NCBI GenBank assembly: GCA_963809825.1
Contig: CAWELJ010000003.1
Coordinates: forward strand, 372,001 to 436,000
Length of the DNA stretch: 64,000 nucleotides
DNA from: Bog-473 sp963809825
Lineage (GTDB): Bacteria; Actinomycetota; Acidimicrobiia; Acidimicrobiales; RAAP-2
Direction of reading: 5' to 3'
The first letter of the stretch is position 1; every line of letters starts with the position of its first letter. The notes beneath the pieces are model-generated. The model saw only the letters and a program-made list of their open reading frames with translations, was not told the DNA's origin and made no database searches. Below, one piece after another: positions 40,199 through 48,139 of this stretch. The position numbers and the translations under genes were made by a program.

Positions 40199-40606
40199 TC
40201 AGAACGAGACGGTCCCCAACGAGGCCCGGGGATCGGTCGTCGGCACGATCTCCTTGCCGAGCGGTGCGATCGCCACGGCCGCCAGCTTGAAGTTCCCGAG
40301 TCCCAGTGGAATGCCGATGATCGTCAGGCAGAGGACAAAGCCGAGAACCAGGTGTGCGACGGCCATCCAGAGCCCCACAAGGATGAACCAGATGACGTTC
40401 CCGATCGTTGAGGCGGCACCGGCCTCGGGCCGTCGGACCACCGTGCGGCCAAATGGCCAGAGCACGAAGGCGGCCAGCCGGAATGCGGCGATACCGAAAG
40501 GAATGGTGATGATCAGGACGCACATGACGAGCCCCGCCATCGCGTAGCCCACGGCGAGCCAGAACCCGGACAGAACGAGCCAGAGGACGTTCAGGACCGT
40601 GCGCAC
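40199..40606 (-). CDS. YccF family membrane protein
   Basis: Encodes 135 residues with two similar YccF (DUF307) halves: LNVLWLVLSGFWLAVGYAMAGLVMCVLIITIPFGIAAFRLAAFVLWPFG and IGNVIWFILVGLWMAVAHLVLGFVLCLTIIGIPLGLGNFKLAAVAIAPLG. The internal repeat and the (I)PFG/(I)PLG motifs are diagnostic. Function is unknown; it is an integral membrane protein. It is convergent with marR and followed upstream by a small gene on the same strand. Confidence 0.92.
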   Translation of the reverse strand: MRTVLNVLWLVLSGFWLAVGYAMAGLVMCVLIITIPFGIAAFRLAAFVLWPFGRTVVRRPEAGAASTIGNVIWFILVGLWMAVAHLVLGFVLCLTIIGIPLGLGNFKLAAVAIAPLGKEIVPTTDPRASLGTVSF

Positions 40607-40624
40607 GAAGCGAGTACGCCTTGG

Positions 40625-40897
40625 TCAGTCACCGACCGGCTGATCGATCGGCACGGCTCGCACATGGAAGCCGCCGGCACGACGCTCCAGGGGAGCGTCG
40701 GTCGGTGCGTCGGGTTCCCGTTCTTCGGGATCCGGGCCCCCAGCATCAGCCTGATCCTCGATCACCCTGACGTGAGCGGAGGCCGTTCGCGGTGTCACTG
40801 CCGGTTCGGATGCCTCGGCCAACCGCTCGAGCTGACGCTTCTCCCGGCGACGCCGTAAGGGACCACCCCTCGATGTCGGTATGTCCCCCTGTCCCAT
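40625..40897 (-). CDS. Small charged hypothetical protein
   Basis: Encodes 90 residues, highly charged and low in hydrophobic content, with a basic stretch GGPLRRRREKRQLERLAEAS and an acidic Pro-rich part ADAGGPDPEEREPDAPTDAP. It is likely disordered. It has no family signature and lies 18 bases upstream of the yccF-like gene on the same strand. Coding potential is moderate. Confidence 0.35.
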   Translation of the reverse strand: MGQGDIPTSRGGPLRRRREKRQLERLAEASEPAVTPRTASAHVRVIEDQADAGGPDPEEREPDAPTDAPLERRAGGFHVRAVPIDQPVGD

Positions 40898-41045
40898 GAC
40901 CTGAGCCTAGGGCTTGAGGAGCTGGCCACGGTGGCTCTGGCCGCGTCCCCGGCCTTCGCCGCGGTATGGCACGCCTCGGCTCCGATCCGGCGACCTCACT
41001 AGTGTTCGGTCGTGGCCCGTTCGCCGCAGAGGGATGGTGCAGGTG

Positions 41046-41354
41046 ATGGCAGCAGCGGATCGGGAAGAGATCGCAATCGTCGGCATCACCATCGTCGAGG
41101 AGCTCGCAGACAGGAGCGAGGTCGAATGGCAGCTGAACGCCTCGCCTGAGCTCGAGTGGGCCGAAGTCTTCCAATTCGCGGGCCCGTCGGAACGGAGCGG
41201 TTCGATCCAGTGGGTCCAGGGCAGCGGGCCCGACGTCATCGGCCCGGCCGTACGATGGTTCGTCCCCAACGGCGAAATCGAAGAAGCGGACGCGGAGGTC
41301 AGACACCGTCTGTCAGTTGCGAACGCGAGACTCGGGTTGGGCCGGGGCGACTAG
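41046..41354 (+). CDS. Hypothetical protein
   Basis: Encodes 102 residues starting MAAADREEIAIVGITIVEEL; an ATG 12 bases upstream (41034) is equally possible. The sequence EVEWQLNASPELEWAEVFQFAG..IQWVQGSGPDVIGPAVRWFVPNGEIEEADAEVRHRL shows alternating strands and Trp-rich ligand-like positions but no recognised domain. Single gene; no function assigned. Confidence 0.5.
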   Translation: MAAADREEIAIVGITIVEELADRSEVEWQLNASPELEWAEVFQFAGPSERSGSIQWVQGSGPDVIGPAVRWFVPNGEIEEADAEVRHRLSVANARLGLGRGD

Positions 41355-41458
41355 GACGAGCACCGCGCACGTTCATTGCGTTCTCGTTCGAAGCGCTCGC
41401 CATCTTGGCGCCGGTATGTTTTCATGGCGATTCCAACGCGAGCACTGAGGAGGTGCAC

Positions 41459-41539
41459 ATGAAGATGAACTCGACGAACCGTCGGATCCCGCTGGTGTGC
41501 GCCACTGCCGCTGCGGATCGTCACGCTCTGCTGGGCTGA
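41459..41539 (+). CDS. 26-residue micro-ORF with strong ribosome site
   Basis: ATG at 41459 follows a strong GAGGAGGTG site and opens MKMNSTNRRIPLVCATAAAD, then RHALLG and a stop. It starts like an exported protein but ends early; a one-base shift near its end would extend it by about 39 codons (LTSIELAASAHGAASHPP). It may be a broken secreted-protein gene or a leader peptide. The evidence is thin. The rest of 41355-41665 shows nothing else. Confidence 0.25.
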   Translation: MKMNSTNRRIPLVCATAAADRHALLG

Positions 41540-41665
41540 CCAGCATCGAGCTCGCGGCGAGCGCCCACGGCGCCGCCTCACACCCTCCGGTCACCGGCGC
41601 AACGTCGCCGTGCCCGTTGTCACACCTCCGGTCGATACTTCTTCCCCGCCCCTAAAGGAGCACCG

Positions 41666-41875
41666 ATGCACCCCGAATTGTTACGGGTCCTTGCCAAGGC
41701 CCGACATGACGATCTCCTCGACGAACGTCGGACCCGCGTGCACACGAGGATCCGACTCGATGACGAGCCACAGCGGTTCCATCGTTCGCGCCAGCGCGTG
41801 GGCTCCCTGCTCATTTGGGCCGGCGCACGCCTGATGGGCGAGCACCGGGACGCGCTGGAGCTGGCGCACGAGTAA
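41666..41875 (+). CDS. Small hypothetical protein
   Basis: Encodes 69 residues, MHPELLRVLAKARHDDLLDE and onward, with AAAGGAGC before the ATG. The pattern of an N-terminal HPELLR..ARHDDLL helix, a basic middle and a C-terminal hydrophobic helix (GSLLIWAGARLMGEHRD) occurs in many small uncharacterised actinobacterial proteins. It is possibly membrane-associated through the last helix. The function is unknown. Confidence 0.65.
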   Translation: MHPELLRVLAKARHDDLLDERRTRVHTRIRLDDEPQRFHRSRQRVGSLLIWAGARLMGEHRDALELAHE

Positions 41876-41997
41876 CCCGACTGCAGTCTCTCGTGCCACA
41901 CGGGGTGCACCTCCGCGAGCCGACCCACGATGGCGGCCGGGTCCGATGAATCTCCAAGTCCTCATGCCCGTGGCTCCGCAGGGAGGGGCGCAACGGT

Positions 41998-42012
41998 CCC
42001 CCATCTTGGGGG
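41998..42012 (+). terminator. GC hairpin in the gap after the small gene
   Basis: CCCCCA (41998-42003), loop TCT, TGGGGG (42007-42012) forms a perfect 6-bp stem in the 250-base gap before the next gene. There is no T-run, so termination is only suggested by position. Confidence 0.3.
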
Positions 42013-42124
42013 TGCTCGCTGGGCCTGCACCCCGCATACTTGATCCAACGAGTGGTGGGGGCCAGGTTCGCGAGGGTTCCGTGGTGGTTCACCCGGCGCC
42101 GGAGCGAGCGGCGGGTGGTTGTCG

Positions 42125-42574
42125 ATGGCGATTTCACAAGGCAACGGGAGTCCACGATTCATCGACTTCGCTGCGCTCGCGGTCTGGTTCAAGAGAGTGC
42201 GCCGGCCGGGGCCGGTCATGGAAGCCGAGCGCCGATTCGAAGATCTCGTCTGGTCCAACGAGGTACGGGCTCCGCGTCTGGCTGCCTATGACGAGCTCGC
42301 CGCCGCGGCCAACCGTGGGCGTCATTGGATCGAGGTCAACCCCTGTCCAGACGAAACAATCGGGCTGCACTTCATGGGCCAGATGGCGGCTTTTGGCGAC
42401 GTCGCCCGCACCGTGCGATCGGCGGTCACACTTCACGGTGATGGCGCCGTCATGGTTGATCGGCTTACCGCCCTCCGGCGTGAGATCGATCTGCACGTGA
42501 AGGCGATCGACAGACTCGAGCAAAGTGCGCGGGCACCCGATCATCGTGGATCAGGTGCTCCCGTGATGAGCTGA
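42125..42574 (+). CDS. Hypothetical protein
   Basis: Encodes 149 residues from ATG at 42125. A helical sequence (MEAERRFEDLVWSNEVRAPRLAAYDELAAAANRGRHW, RLTALRREIDLHVKAIDRLEQSA) flanks a part with HGDGAVMVDR. No domain is recognised. Its end overlaps the end of a convergent acetyltransferase gene by 34 bases. The ribosome site is unclear. Confidence 0.45.
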   Translation: MAISQGNGSPRFIDFAALAVWFKRVRRPGPVMEAERRFEDLVWSNEVRAPRLAAYDELAAAANRGRHWIEVNPCPDETIGLHFMGQMAAFGDVARTVRSAVTLHGDGAVMVDRLTALRREIDLHVKAIDRLEQSARAPDHRGSGAPVMS

Positions 42575-43122
42575 GACGCGTCTGACCAGAAGTACCTGTG
42601 CCCGAGTGCCATGCCGCCCCCTGGGAATGGCCCACGCAAGGTGGTCTCCATCCTGGTGCCCCCTCGCGCGTCATAGAAGGACTGCGCCGCCGTGTTCTGG
42701 TCGAGGACCCACAGGTAGAGGGGTTCGGAGGGCCGCTGCCATATGAGCTCTTGGGCCGCTCGTGACAGCAACTGCGTGCCGATCCCTCGACCTTTCAGGT
42801 CGCTTCGAACATGCAGATTGTCGAGAAGTGCTCCCCATACCGGATCGTGGCCGAAAACCACGTGCGCAAAGCCGATGACGTCTGCGTCGGTGTCGGCACA
42901 CACTGTGAACCGATTCGGCCTTGGTGGTGCCAGCCGACTCCTCCACACCTCCAGCCGTTCCGCGACGATGTCGCCGTCGAGGTAGGCATCGAGGTATGCG
43001 CCACGATAGTGACGCCGCCAGCTGTCGGCGTGGAGCTCCGCAATGTCGCCCGCATCATGCGCCGTCGCCTCCCGATACCGGGCAGAGACGGGTTGCAGTG
43101 GCTCGTCGGATCTGCGGGTCAT
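42541..43122 (-). CDS. GNAT family N-acetyltransferase
   Basis: Encodes 193 residues from ATG at 43122 with a GAGGAGGCC ribosome site. GNAT features: YREATAHDAGDIAELHADSWRRHYRGAYLDAYLDGD, the acetyl-CoA pyrophosphate loop LDNLHVRSDLKGRGIGTQLLSRAAQEL and the C-terminal LWVLDQNTAAQSFYDARGGTRMET. Substrate unknown. A longer open frame on this strand extends upstream into the next gene's antisense strand and is not used. Confidence 0.88.
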   Translation of the reverse strand: MTRRSDEPLQPVSARYREATAHDAGDIAELHADSWRRHYRGAYLDAYLDGDIVAERLEVWRSRLAPPRPNRFTVCADTDADVIGFAHVVFGHDPVWGALLDNLHVRSDLKGRGIGTQLLSRAAQELIWQRPSEPLYLWVLDQNTAAQSFYDARGGTRMETTLRGPFPGGGMALGHRYFWSDASQLITGAPDPR

Positions 43123-43300
43123 CACGGCCTCCTCATCGGCCCTGGCATTGGCACCGTGCCGAAGCCGGTTGCCGGACCGTCCACGGGCCAGGCCCCTCAG
43201 GTCACTCTCGATGAACAGCCGCAAGATACCAGCAGCCACCATGGGCGGATCTCCATCCCGGAGCGGGGGCAATGAGGTCGGTTCGGGCCATGATGGCCAG

Positions 43301-43900
43301 GTGGATGTCCGTCGAGCGGCTTTGATCGGCGTGGCGCTACTCGTGGGCGGGGGTGGAGTTGCCGGGGCCAGCACGTCCTCGTCGTCGCCCATTCGGATTC
43401 GCGTTGCGCTCGACCAGCGTCGTGTCGTCGCCGGGCGACCCATTCACGGGACGGCCGTACTCACCAATACAACCTCCCGACAGGTCCTGGTGCAGAGCTG
43501 CGCCCGGAATGGCTGGCTCCAGGTGGGACTCAAGGGTCACGGGTACACGTTTCGGGCCAGCAGCACTTTGATCGCGTGTCCACCCTCCATCCGGCTCACA
43601 CCGGGAGCAAACCGATTCCCGGTGACCGTTCTGACGACGTACGACGGTTGTCTTCAACCAGGTGGGAAGTCAGCGACTTCATTGCCTGCCTGTACGTCAA
43701 AAGGCCCTCCTCCACTGCCCGCCGGGAGGTACTCGACGACTGTCTTCGTGAGCGGCCTTGCGCATATGACGGAATTTTCTCGTCCCACGACCGTGACCCT
43801 CCTGCGGCCAATGGAACAGAAGGAGTCACCGTCAAGCGTCCTTCCATGCCCGAATTGTTCCGGCCACCCGGCGTACGGGCCCACCCCAATGCGGCGATAG
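43301..43900 (+). CDS. Exported protein with Ig-like/beta-sandwich domain
   Basis: Encodes 199 residues from a GTG at 43301. A signal peptide (MDVRRAALIGVALLVGGGGVAGAS) is followed by a beta-rich domain: IRVALDQRRVVAGRPIHGTAVLTNTTSRQVLVQSCARNGWLQVGLKG, LTPGANRFPVTVLTTYDGCLQPGG and LPAGRYSTTVFVSGL. The form resembles intracellular-proteinase-inhibitor-like (BsuPI) or bacterial Ig-like folds. Five or more Cys suggest disulfides. The start could also be a few codons downstream. Confidence 0.6.
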   Translation: MDVRRAALIGVALLVGGGGVAGASTSSSSPIRIRVALDQRRVVAGRPIHGTAVLTNTTSRQVLVQSCARNGWLQVGLKGHGYTFRASSTLIACPPSIRLTPGANRFPVTVLTTYDGCLQPGGKSATSLPACTSKGPPPLPAGRYSTTVFVSGLAHMTEFSRPTTVTLLRPMEQKESPSSVLPCPNCSGHPAYGPTPMRR

Positions 43901-44011
43901 CGGGAGGCTCCGACACCGGTGTGTCGGCTCGCGGTGGCATCGCACACCACTTGCGGCTCCAAGCTCCGGACCCTCACAACCGCTCCCGGCGAGCAGGTAT
44001 TCGGTCCATGC

Positions 44012-46606
44012 CTAAGAGAGGATCTCGACGTACCCGTCGGACCCATTGACACGGATCCGCTGCCCGTCGCTGATCAGCCGGGTAGCGTGCTCCACTCCCA
44101 CCACGGCCGGCAGCCCGTACTCGCGTGCGATCACCGCACCGTGGGTCATCAGGCCCCCAACCTCCGTCACGAGTCCCGTGATCCCGACGAACACCGGCGT
44201 CCAACTGGGGTCCGTATAGGCGGTGACCAGAATGTCGCCCGCCTCGAGATCGGCCTCGGCCATGTCGAGGATGACGCGAGCCCTTCCCTCGACGGTCCCG
44301 GCGGACACGGGCAGGCCGACGAGCGCGCCGGCCGGGACATCGACACGCCCGTACGTCCCGGTGACGACCTCGCCGTCCGATGTGAACACCCGCGGTGGCG
44401 TGAGCGCTTCGTACGACCGGAACGCCTGCTTGCGCCGATCGATGAGCTCGTCATCCACTTGGTTGGTCCGCACGACGTCCTCGAGCTCCCCGAACGTGAG
44501 GTAGAAGGCGTCCTCCTTCTGACGAAGTAAGCCGGCTTGCACGAGCCGCTCTGCCTCTTCGAGCAAGGCCCGCTTGTAGACGTAGTAGCGGCTGACCATG
44601 CCGTACTTCGGATACTCCCGGTATCCGATGAAGGTCCGGACCCGGTCGATCATCCGCTTGGTTTCATCGGCCTTGCGCTCCCCGTCCGGCAAGCCCCGCA
44701 GGCGCGTCAACAGTTCCTGCTCCTTCTCCCGCGCCTCCTGCCGTCCATGCTCGAAGCGCCGCGCTGCGGCCCCCGGTTCGAAGTTCTTGATGTTTCCGAG
44801 GATCACAGGGACCAGCGTGGTGGGGTGTTCGCTCCAGCGCGGCCTCGTGATGTCGATCTCACCGACACAGCGCATCCCGTACTTGTCGAGGAAGGCCGCA
44901 ATGGCGTCTCGGGCTTCGAGCCCGCCTTCGATCGTCGGCGGCACGTCCAGGACGCGTTCGGCGTGGGTCCCCTCCAGGTAGGCCACGACCTCTGGATGGT
45001 GCCGGATCACGTCCGCCACATCCATCAACGCCAGGCCCATCTCCGACGTGATGTTGTCCGGAACCGACTGCGTGAGCGTGTCCGCCGCATTCTTCTCACC
45101 CAGCCACTCCTGCAGCTGCACGTTCAGCCACCACGTGGCCTCCATCGCCGACATGAACACCTGATGGCTGTGCGGATCGAACAGGATCCGCTTCAGCTCC
45201 TCGATGTCCTCCCGGATGAAGTCGAGCAGCGCGGAGCCGGACTTCCCACGAATGTCGCTCTTCAACTTGGCAATGGAGGCCTCACTGCGCTCGATCAGCG
45301 CGGTGACGATGGCCGGATCGGTCTCGATGGGGGCGGGCACGCCGCGATCCGGCGTCGTACCTGGACTCGCGTCGCTGAGGGTGGGGAGCAAGTCGTCGCG
45401 TTCGAGGATGGTCTTGAGCGCGTCCCCGACCAGGGGATCGCCCTTCCCGAGGACCTCCAAGAGACCGGCGCGGCTTGCCGGCGACGCCAAGCCCGGGCCG
45501 ACGTCGACGAACAGCCTCCCGCCGGCGACGTACATCGGCCGAGGTGTGGTCAGCTGCCAAAAGGAGAGGCCCAGGGGCTTCATGGCGTCGGTCATCATCT
45601 GCGCATGACCCACCGACACATAGACGTGCTTCTCTTGGTCACTCGCCGCGGGGATGGGGAACAGTGTGGTGATCGGCCGGCTCTGGACGATGTGGAAGCT
45701 GTCACCGACCAGGCACCATTCGATGTCCTGGGGCAGGCCGAAGTGCGCCTCGATCAGTCGTCCCAGCTGCACGAGCCGCACGACCTGCGCGTCGGTCAAT
45801 GCCGGCTGTTCCCGGCGCTCGGGCTCGACCGCCAGTTCCTGCGTTCCGCCTGCCGGCGAGGCGTAGACGGCGAGCCGTTTGGCGCCGAGGGCCCTGGCGA
45901 CGACGACGCCGTCACGCACCTTGTAGACGTCCGCGTTCACCCGGCCCGAGACCAGGGCCTCACCGAGGCCGAAGCTGGCCTCGACGGACGCGACCCTCCG
46001 GTTCGATGTCACGGGGTCGGCCGTGAAGAGGATGCCGGCCGCGTCCGGGTAGACCATCTGCTGCACGACGACGGCCATGTGGACCTGCCGGTGGTCGAAG
46101 CCATTCCGGAGGCGGTAGGTCACGGCCCTCTCGGTGAAGAGTGAGGCCCAGCACCGGCTGACGTGCCGGACGATCGCCGCCGACCCCACGACGTTCAGGT
46201 AGGTGTCCAGCTGACCGGCGAAAGAGGCCGTCGGGAGGTCCTCTGCCGTGGCGCTCGAACGGACGGCATAGGCCGCGTCCTCGCCGAGGCTGGCGACCCG
46301 GGCAGTGATCGCCGCCGCCAGCTCCTCGGTGACGGTGATCTCGTCGATCGTCCGGCGGATCTCCGCGCTGAACGTGCCGATTGCCTCACGGTCGTCCGGG
46401 CTCAGGCGCGACAGCCGATTGATCCGCTCGCCGACGGAGGGCGCGTTTGCCATGATCCGCCGGAAGGCGTCCGTGGTCACGCAGAAGCCGGCCGGCACGC
46501 AGGTGCCTTCGATTCTCGAGAGCTCCCCCAAGTGCGCGCCCTTGCCACCAACGACTGCGACCTGCGTCCGGTCGATCTCCTCGAAGCCCAGCACGTCGCT
46601 CCCCAT
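44012..46606 (-). CDS. rph: Rifamycin-inactivating phosphotransferase
   Basis: Encodes 864 residues, equal to known RPH enzymes. Residues 1-320 form the ATP-grasp domain (VLGFEEIDRTQVAVVGGKGAHLGELSRIEG, AYAVRSSATAEDLPTASFAGQLDTYLNV, FTADPVTSNRR..ASFGLGEALVSGRVNADVY, DIEWCLVGDSFHIVQSRPITTLFP). The middle is the rifampin-binding domain, and the C-terminus is the swivelling His domain EVGGLMTHGAVIAREYGLPAVVGVEHAT with the catalytic His. RPH phosphorylates the C21 hydroxyl of rifamycins using ATP. The ATG has a GAAGGTGGG ribosome site, and a rifamycin-associated-element-like palindrome lies about 100 bases upstream. Alternatives are PEP synthase-type enzymes, but the N-terminal LGFEEIDRTQ and overall length favour RPH. 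Confidence 0.9.
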   Translation of the reverse strand: MGSDVLGFEEIDRTQVAVVGGKGAHLGELSRIEGTCVPAGFCVTTDAFRRIMANAPSVGERINRLSRLSPDDREAIGTFSAEIRRTIDEITVTEELAAAITARVASLGEDAAYAVRSSATAEDLPTASFAGQLDTYLNVVGSAAIVRHVSRCWASLFTERAVTYRLRNGFDHRQVHMAVVVQQMVYPDAAGILFTADPVTSNRRVASVEASFGLGEALVSGRVNADVYKVRDGVVVARALGAKRLAVYASPAGGTQELAVEPERREQPALTDAQVVRLVQLGRLIEAHFGLPQDIEWCLVGDSFHIVQSRPITTLFPIPAASDQEKHVYVSVGHAQMMTDAMKPLGLSFWQLTTPRPMYVAGGRLFVDVGPGLASPASRAGLLEVLGKGDPLVGDALKTILERDDLLPTLSDASPGTTPDRGVPAPIETDPAIVTALIERSEASIAKLKSDIRGKSGSALLDFIREDIEELKRILFDPHSHQVFMSAMEATWWLNVQLQEWLGEKNAADTLTQSVPDNITSEMGLALMDVADVIRHHPEVVAYLEGTHAERVLDVPPTIEGGLEARDAIAAFLDKYGMRCVGEIDITRPRWSEHPTTLVPVILGNIKNFEPGAAARRFEHGRQEAREKEQELLTRLRGLPDGERKADETKRMIDRVRTFIGYREYPKYGMVSRYYVYKRALLEEAERLVQAGLLRQKEDAFYLTFGELEDVVRTNQVDDELIDRRKQAFRSYEALTPPRVFTSDGEVVTGTYGRVDVPAGALVGLPVSAGTVEGRARVILDMAEADLEAGDILVTAYTDPSWTPVFVGITGLVTEVGGLMTHGAVIAREYGLPAVVGVEHATRLISDGQRIRVNGSDGYVEILS

Positions 46607-46703
46607 CAGCCCACCTTCCCCTTCAGACCATTCGGGGTCTGTCCCATTCCCGCTGTCGATCGTGGCGACGCCCGTGGCCGGACTGCATTCTCAACACGTC
46701 ACG

Positions 46704-46722
46704 GGTCCTTGCGGCAAGCCCC
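46704..46722 (-). promoter_or_regulatory. Rifamycin-associated-element-like palindrome upstream of rph
   Basis: GGTCCTTGCGGCAAGCCCC, read on the minus strand as GGGGCTTGCCGCAAGGACC, is a near-palindrome with the CTTGC/GCAAG arms and G/C flanks that I recall for the 19-bp rifamycin-associated element upstream of actinobacterial rifamycin-resistance genes. It lies 98 bases before the rph ATG, between rph and a convergently placed secreted protein gene. The expected effect is rifamycin-inducible rph expression. Confidence 0.65.
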
Positions 46723-46854
46723 CCACCCTGCTGTATCTTGGTAGTGGCGGGGAAGGTGGCGTGCCGGCGTCAAGCGATTGCAACCGACTCGGGGACGAAA
46801 TACCGGCTCCCGGGCCACGGCGCGGATATGCGCCGTGTCTTCCGGGCTGACCAG

Positions 46855-47766
46855 TCAGTGGAAATAGGACGCCACGGTGCTGTAGGCCACGTGGCCGCCA
46901 CCATTGTCGATCGCCTGGACGACAGGGGCAGGGATGGGAGCCCACTTGGCGGGCATCTCGGCCGCCAAGGAGGGGTTCAGCGTGTAGATCAGCGCAAAAT
47001 TGACGATCCACAGTGCGGGACCCATTGACATCCCGACCACGGAGCTCACACCTCCCTTGGTGTTCGTGATCAGTTCAGCTGGTTTCGATTGCTTCTGCGC
47101 CGCATTGCCGTAGACCACTTCTGACGTGTACGCCGATCTGTAGAGCTGTTCGAGGGACTTTGCTGCGCCATTGGCCCTCATCCATTTGCCCATGTAGCCC
47201 GTTGGTGCGATCACGCGGTTGACGAGGTACGTCGGGGCCGTCTCGTAGGCCGGGCTTTCCAGCTCTCCGCTCGTCGTGACGAAGAGGCCGTAGCTGGCGA
47301 GGACGGATGTGACGACCTGTCCGTTGTCATCCCTGTACGCCAAGGGGTGACCAACGGTGTTGGTCAGGATCTTCACACTTTCGTCGACCAACTTCGCACT
47401 CTGGACATCTCCAGAACCGTCTTTGCCCTGACCGGCGATGAACACCCGGTATTGCTCCTCGGTCAACACGTCGGTCTTCTTCAGACCGATCTCCCTGGCA
47501 ATCTCATTGGCAACAGCTTGTCCGAGCGGTTGATTGAGCTGGCCCTGGTCGCTGATCTCCGTGGGCGCCACGCGCTCATATTGCGGAGTTCCCGCGAAGG
47601 GCTCTGCAAAGCCCGTCTCAGGGGAGCCTGGACTCGCCGCTCCCGCTGCCCGAAGGCCGACGGCCTGCATCGCCACGACGAAGAGTCCGACCAGCGCGAC
47701 GACAGCAGCGACCCTGGAGGGACGCCCGGTCAACGAGGTTCCATCGGGTGTCCCGATGTGCGGCAT
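46855..47766 (-). CDS. Exported protein of unknown function
   Basis: Encodes 303 residues with an AAGGAG ribosome site. The N-terminus has a basic-hydrophobic signal (RPSRVAAVVALVGLFVVAMQAVGLRAAGA), possibly cleaved after RAAGA. The mature part includes PLGQAVANEIAREIGLKKTDVLTEEQYRVFIAGQGKDGSG, LASYGLFVTTSGELES and a hydrophobic segment GVSSVVGMSMGPALWIVNFALIYTLNP near residue 245 that may insert in the membrane. No domain recognised. It lies directly upstream of the rph promoter region on the same strand, with no link established. Confidence 0.6.
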   Translation of the reverse strand: MPHIGTPDGTSLTGRPSRVAAVVALVGLFVVAMQAVGLRAAGAASPGSPETGFAEPFAGTPQYERVAPTEISDQGQLNQPLGQAVANEIAREIGLKKTDVLTEEQYRVFIAGQGKDGSGDVQSAKLVDESVKILTNTVGHPLAYRDDNGQVVTSVLASYGLFVTTSGELESPAYETAPTYLVNRVIAPTGYMGKWMRANGAAKSLEQLYRSAYTSEVVYGNAAQKQSKPAELITNTKGGVSSVVGMSMGPALWIVNFALIYTLNPSLAAEMPAKWAPIPAPVVQAIDNGGGHVAYSTVASYFH

Positions 47767-48139
47767 TTGTCAGGCTCCTTCCGCGCGACGATCCCGCGCG
47801 TCCCCCTCTAGCTTACGGGGTCTGCCCTACACGCTTCTCCACTGAGCGGCACCGACCTTCTGAACGACCACCGTCGCGGCCACGTCGGGCACCTTCCTCG
47901 GTCCACGTGGAGGAGCCATCGTGCGTCGTGACGACGTCCTTGAGATGTCGATCGTTATGGCGTTGTCGCGTCGGAGACCGATGTGAAGATCGTCGAGCGG
48001 ATCTCCCCGATCGTGGCGTCGAGGTCGCGGACGACGGATTGGATCCTGGACACAACCTCTCCATCCTCCAACCGATTCAACACGCTTGCCAGTGTTGTGC
48101 CCATCTCAGAATCAGCGAGCCACCGTGCAGCGAACCGGC
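47767..48139. other. 373-base stretch with at most one micro-gene
   Basis: Between the exported protein gene and the quinone oxidoreductase gene no conventional gene is convincing. One short minus-strand frame (47955-48104) is listed separately. Plus-strand frames here have the Arg/Ser-rich composition of random GC-rich DNA. A direct TTGCCAGTGTTGTG-like AT-moderate segment shows no repeat or hairpin of note. Confidence 0.5.
47955..48104 (-). CDS. Candidate 49-residue protein
   Basis: ATG at 48104 opens a 49-residue frame, MGTTLASVLNRLEDGEVVSR and then IQSVVRDLDATIGEIRSTIFTSVSDATTP. Composition is like a real protein: an amphipathic helix with balanced charges and few Arg/Ser runs, unlike the random frames around it. 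The ribosome site is weak and there is no neighbour coupling. It could also be a remnant of a longer gene. Confidence 0.3.
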   Translation of the reverse strand: MGTTLASVLNRLEDGEVVSRIQSVVRDLDATIGEIRSTIFTSVSDATTP

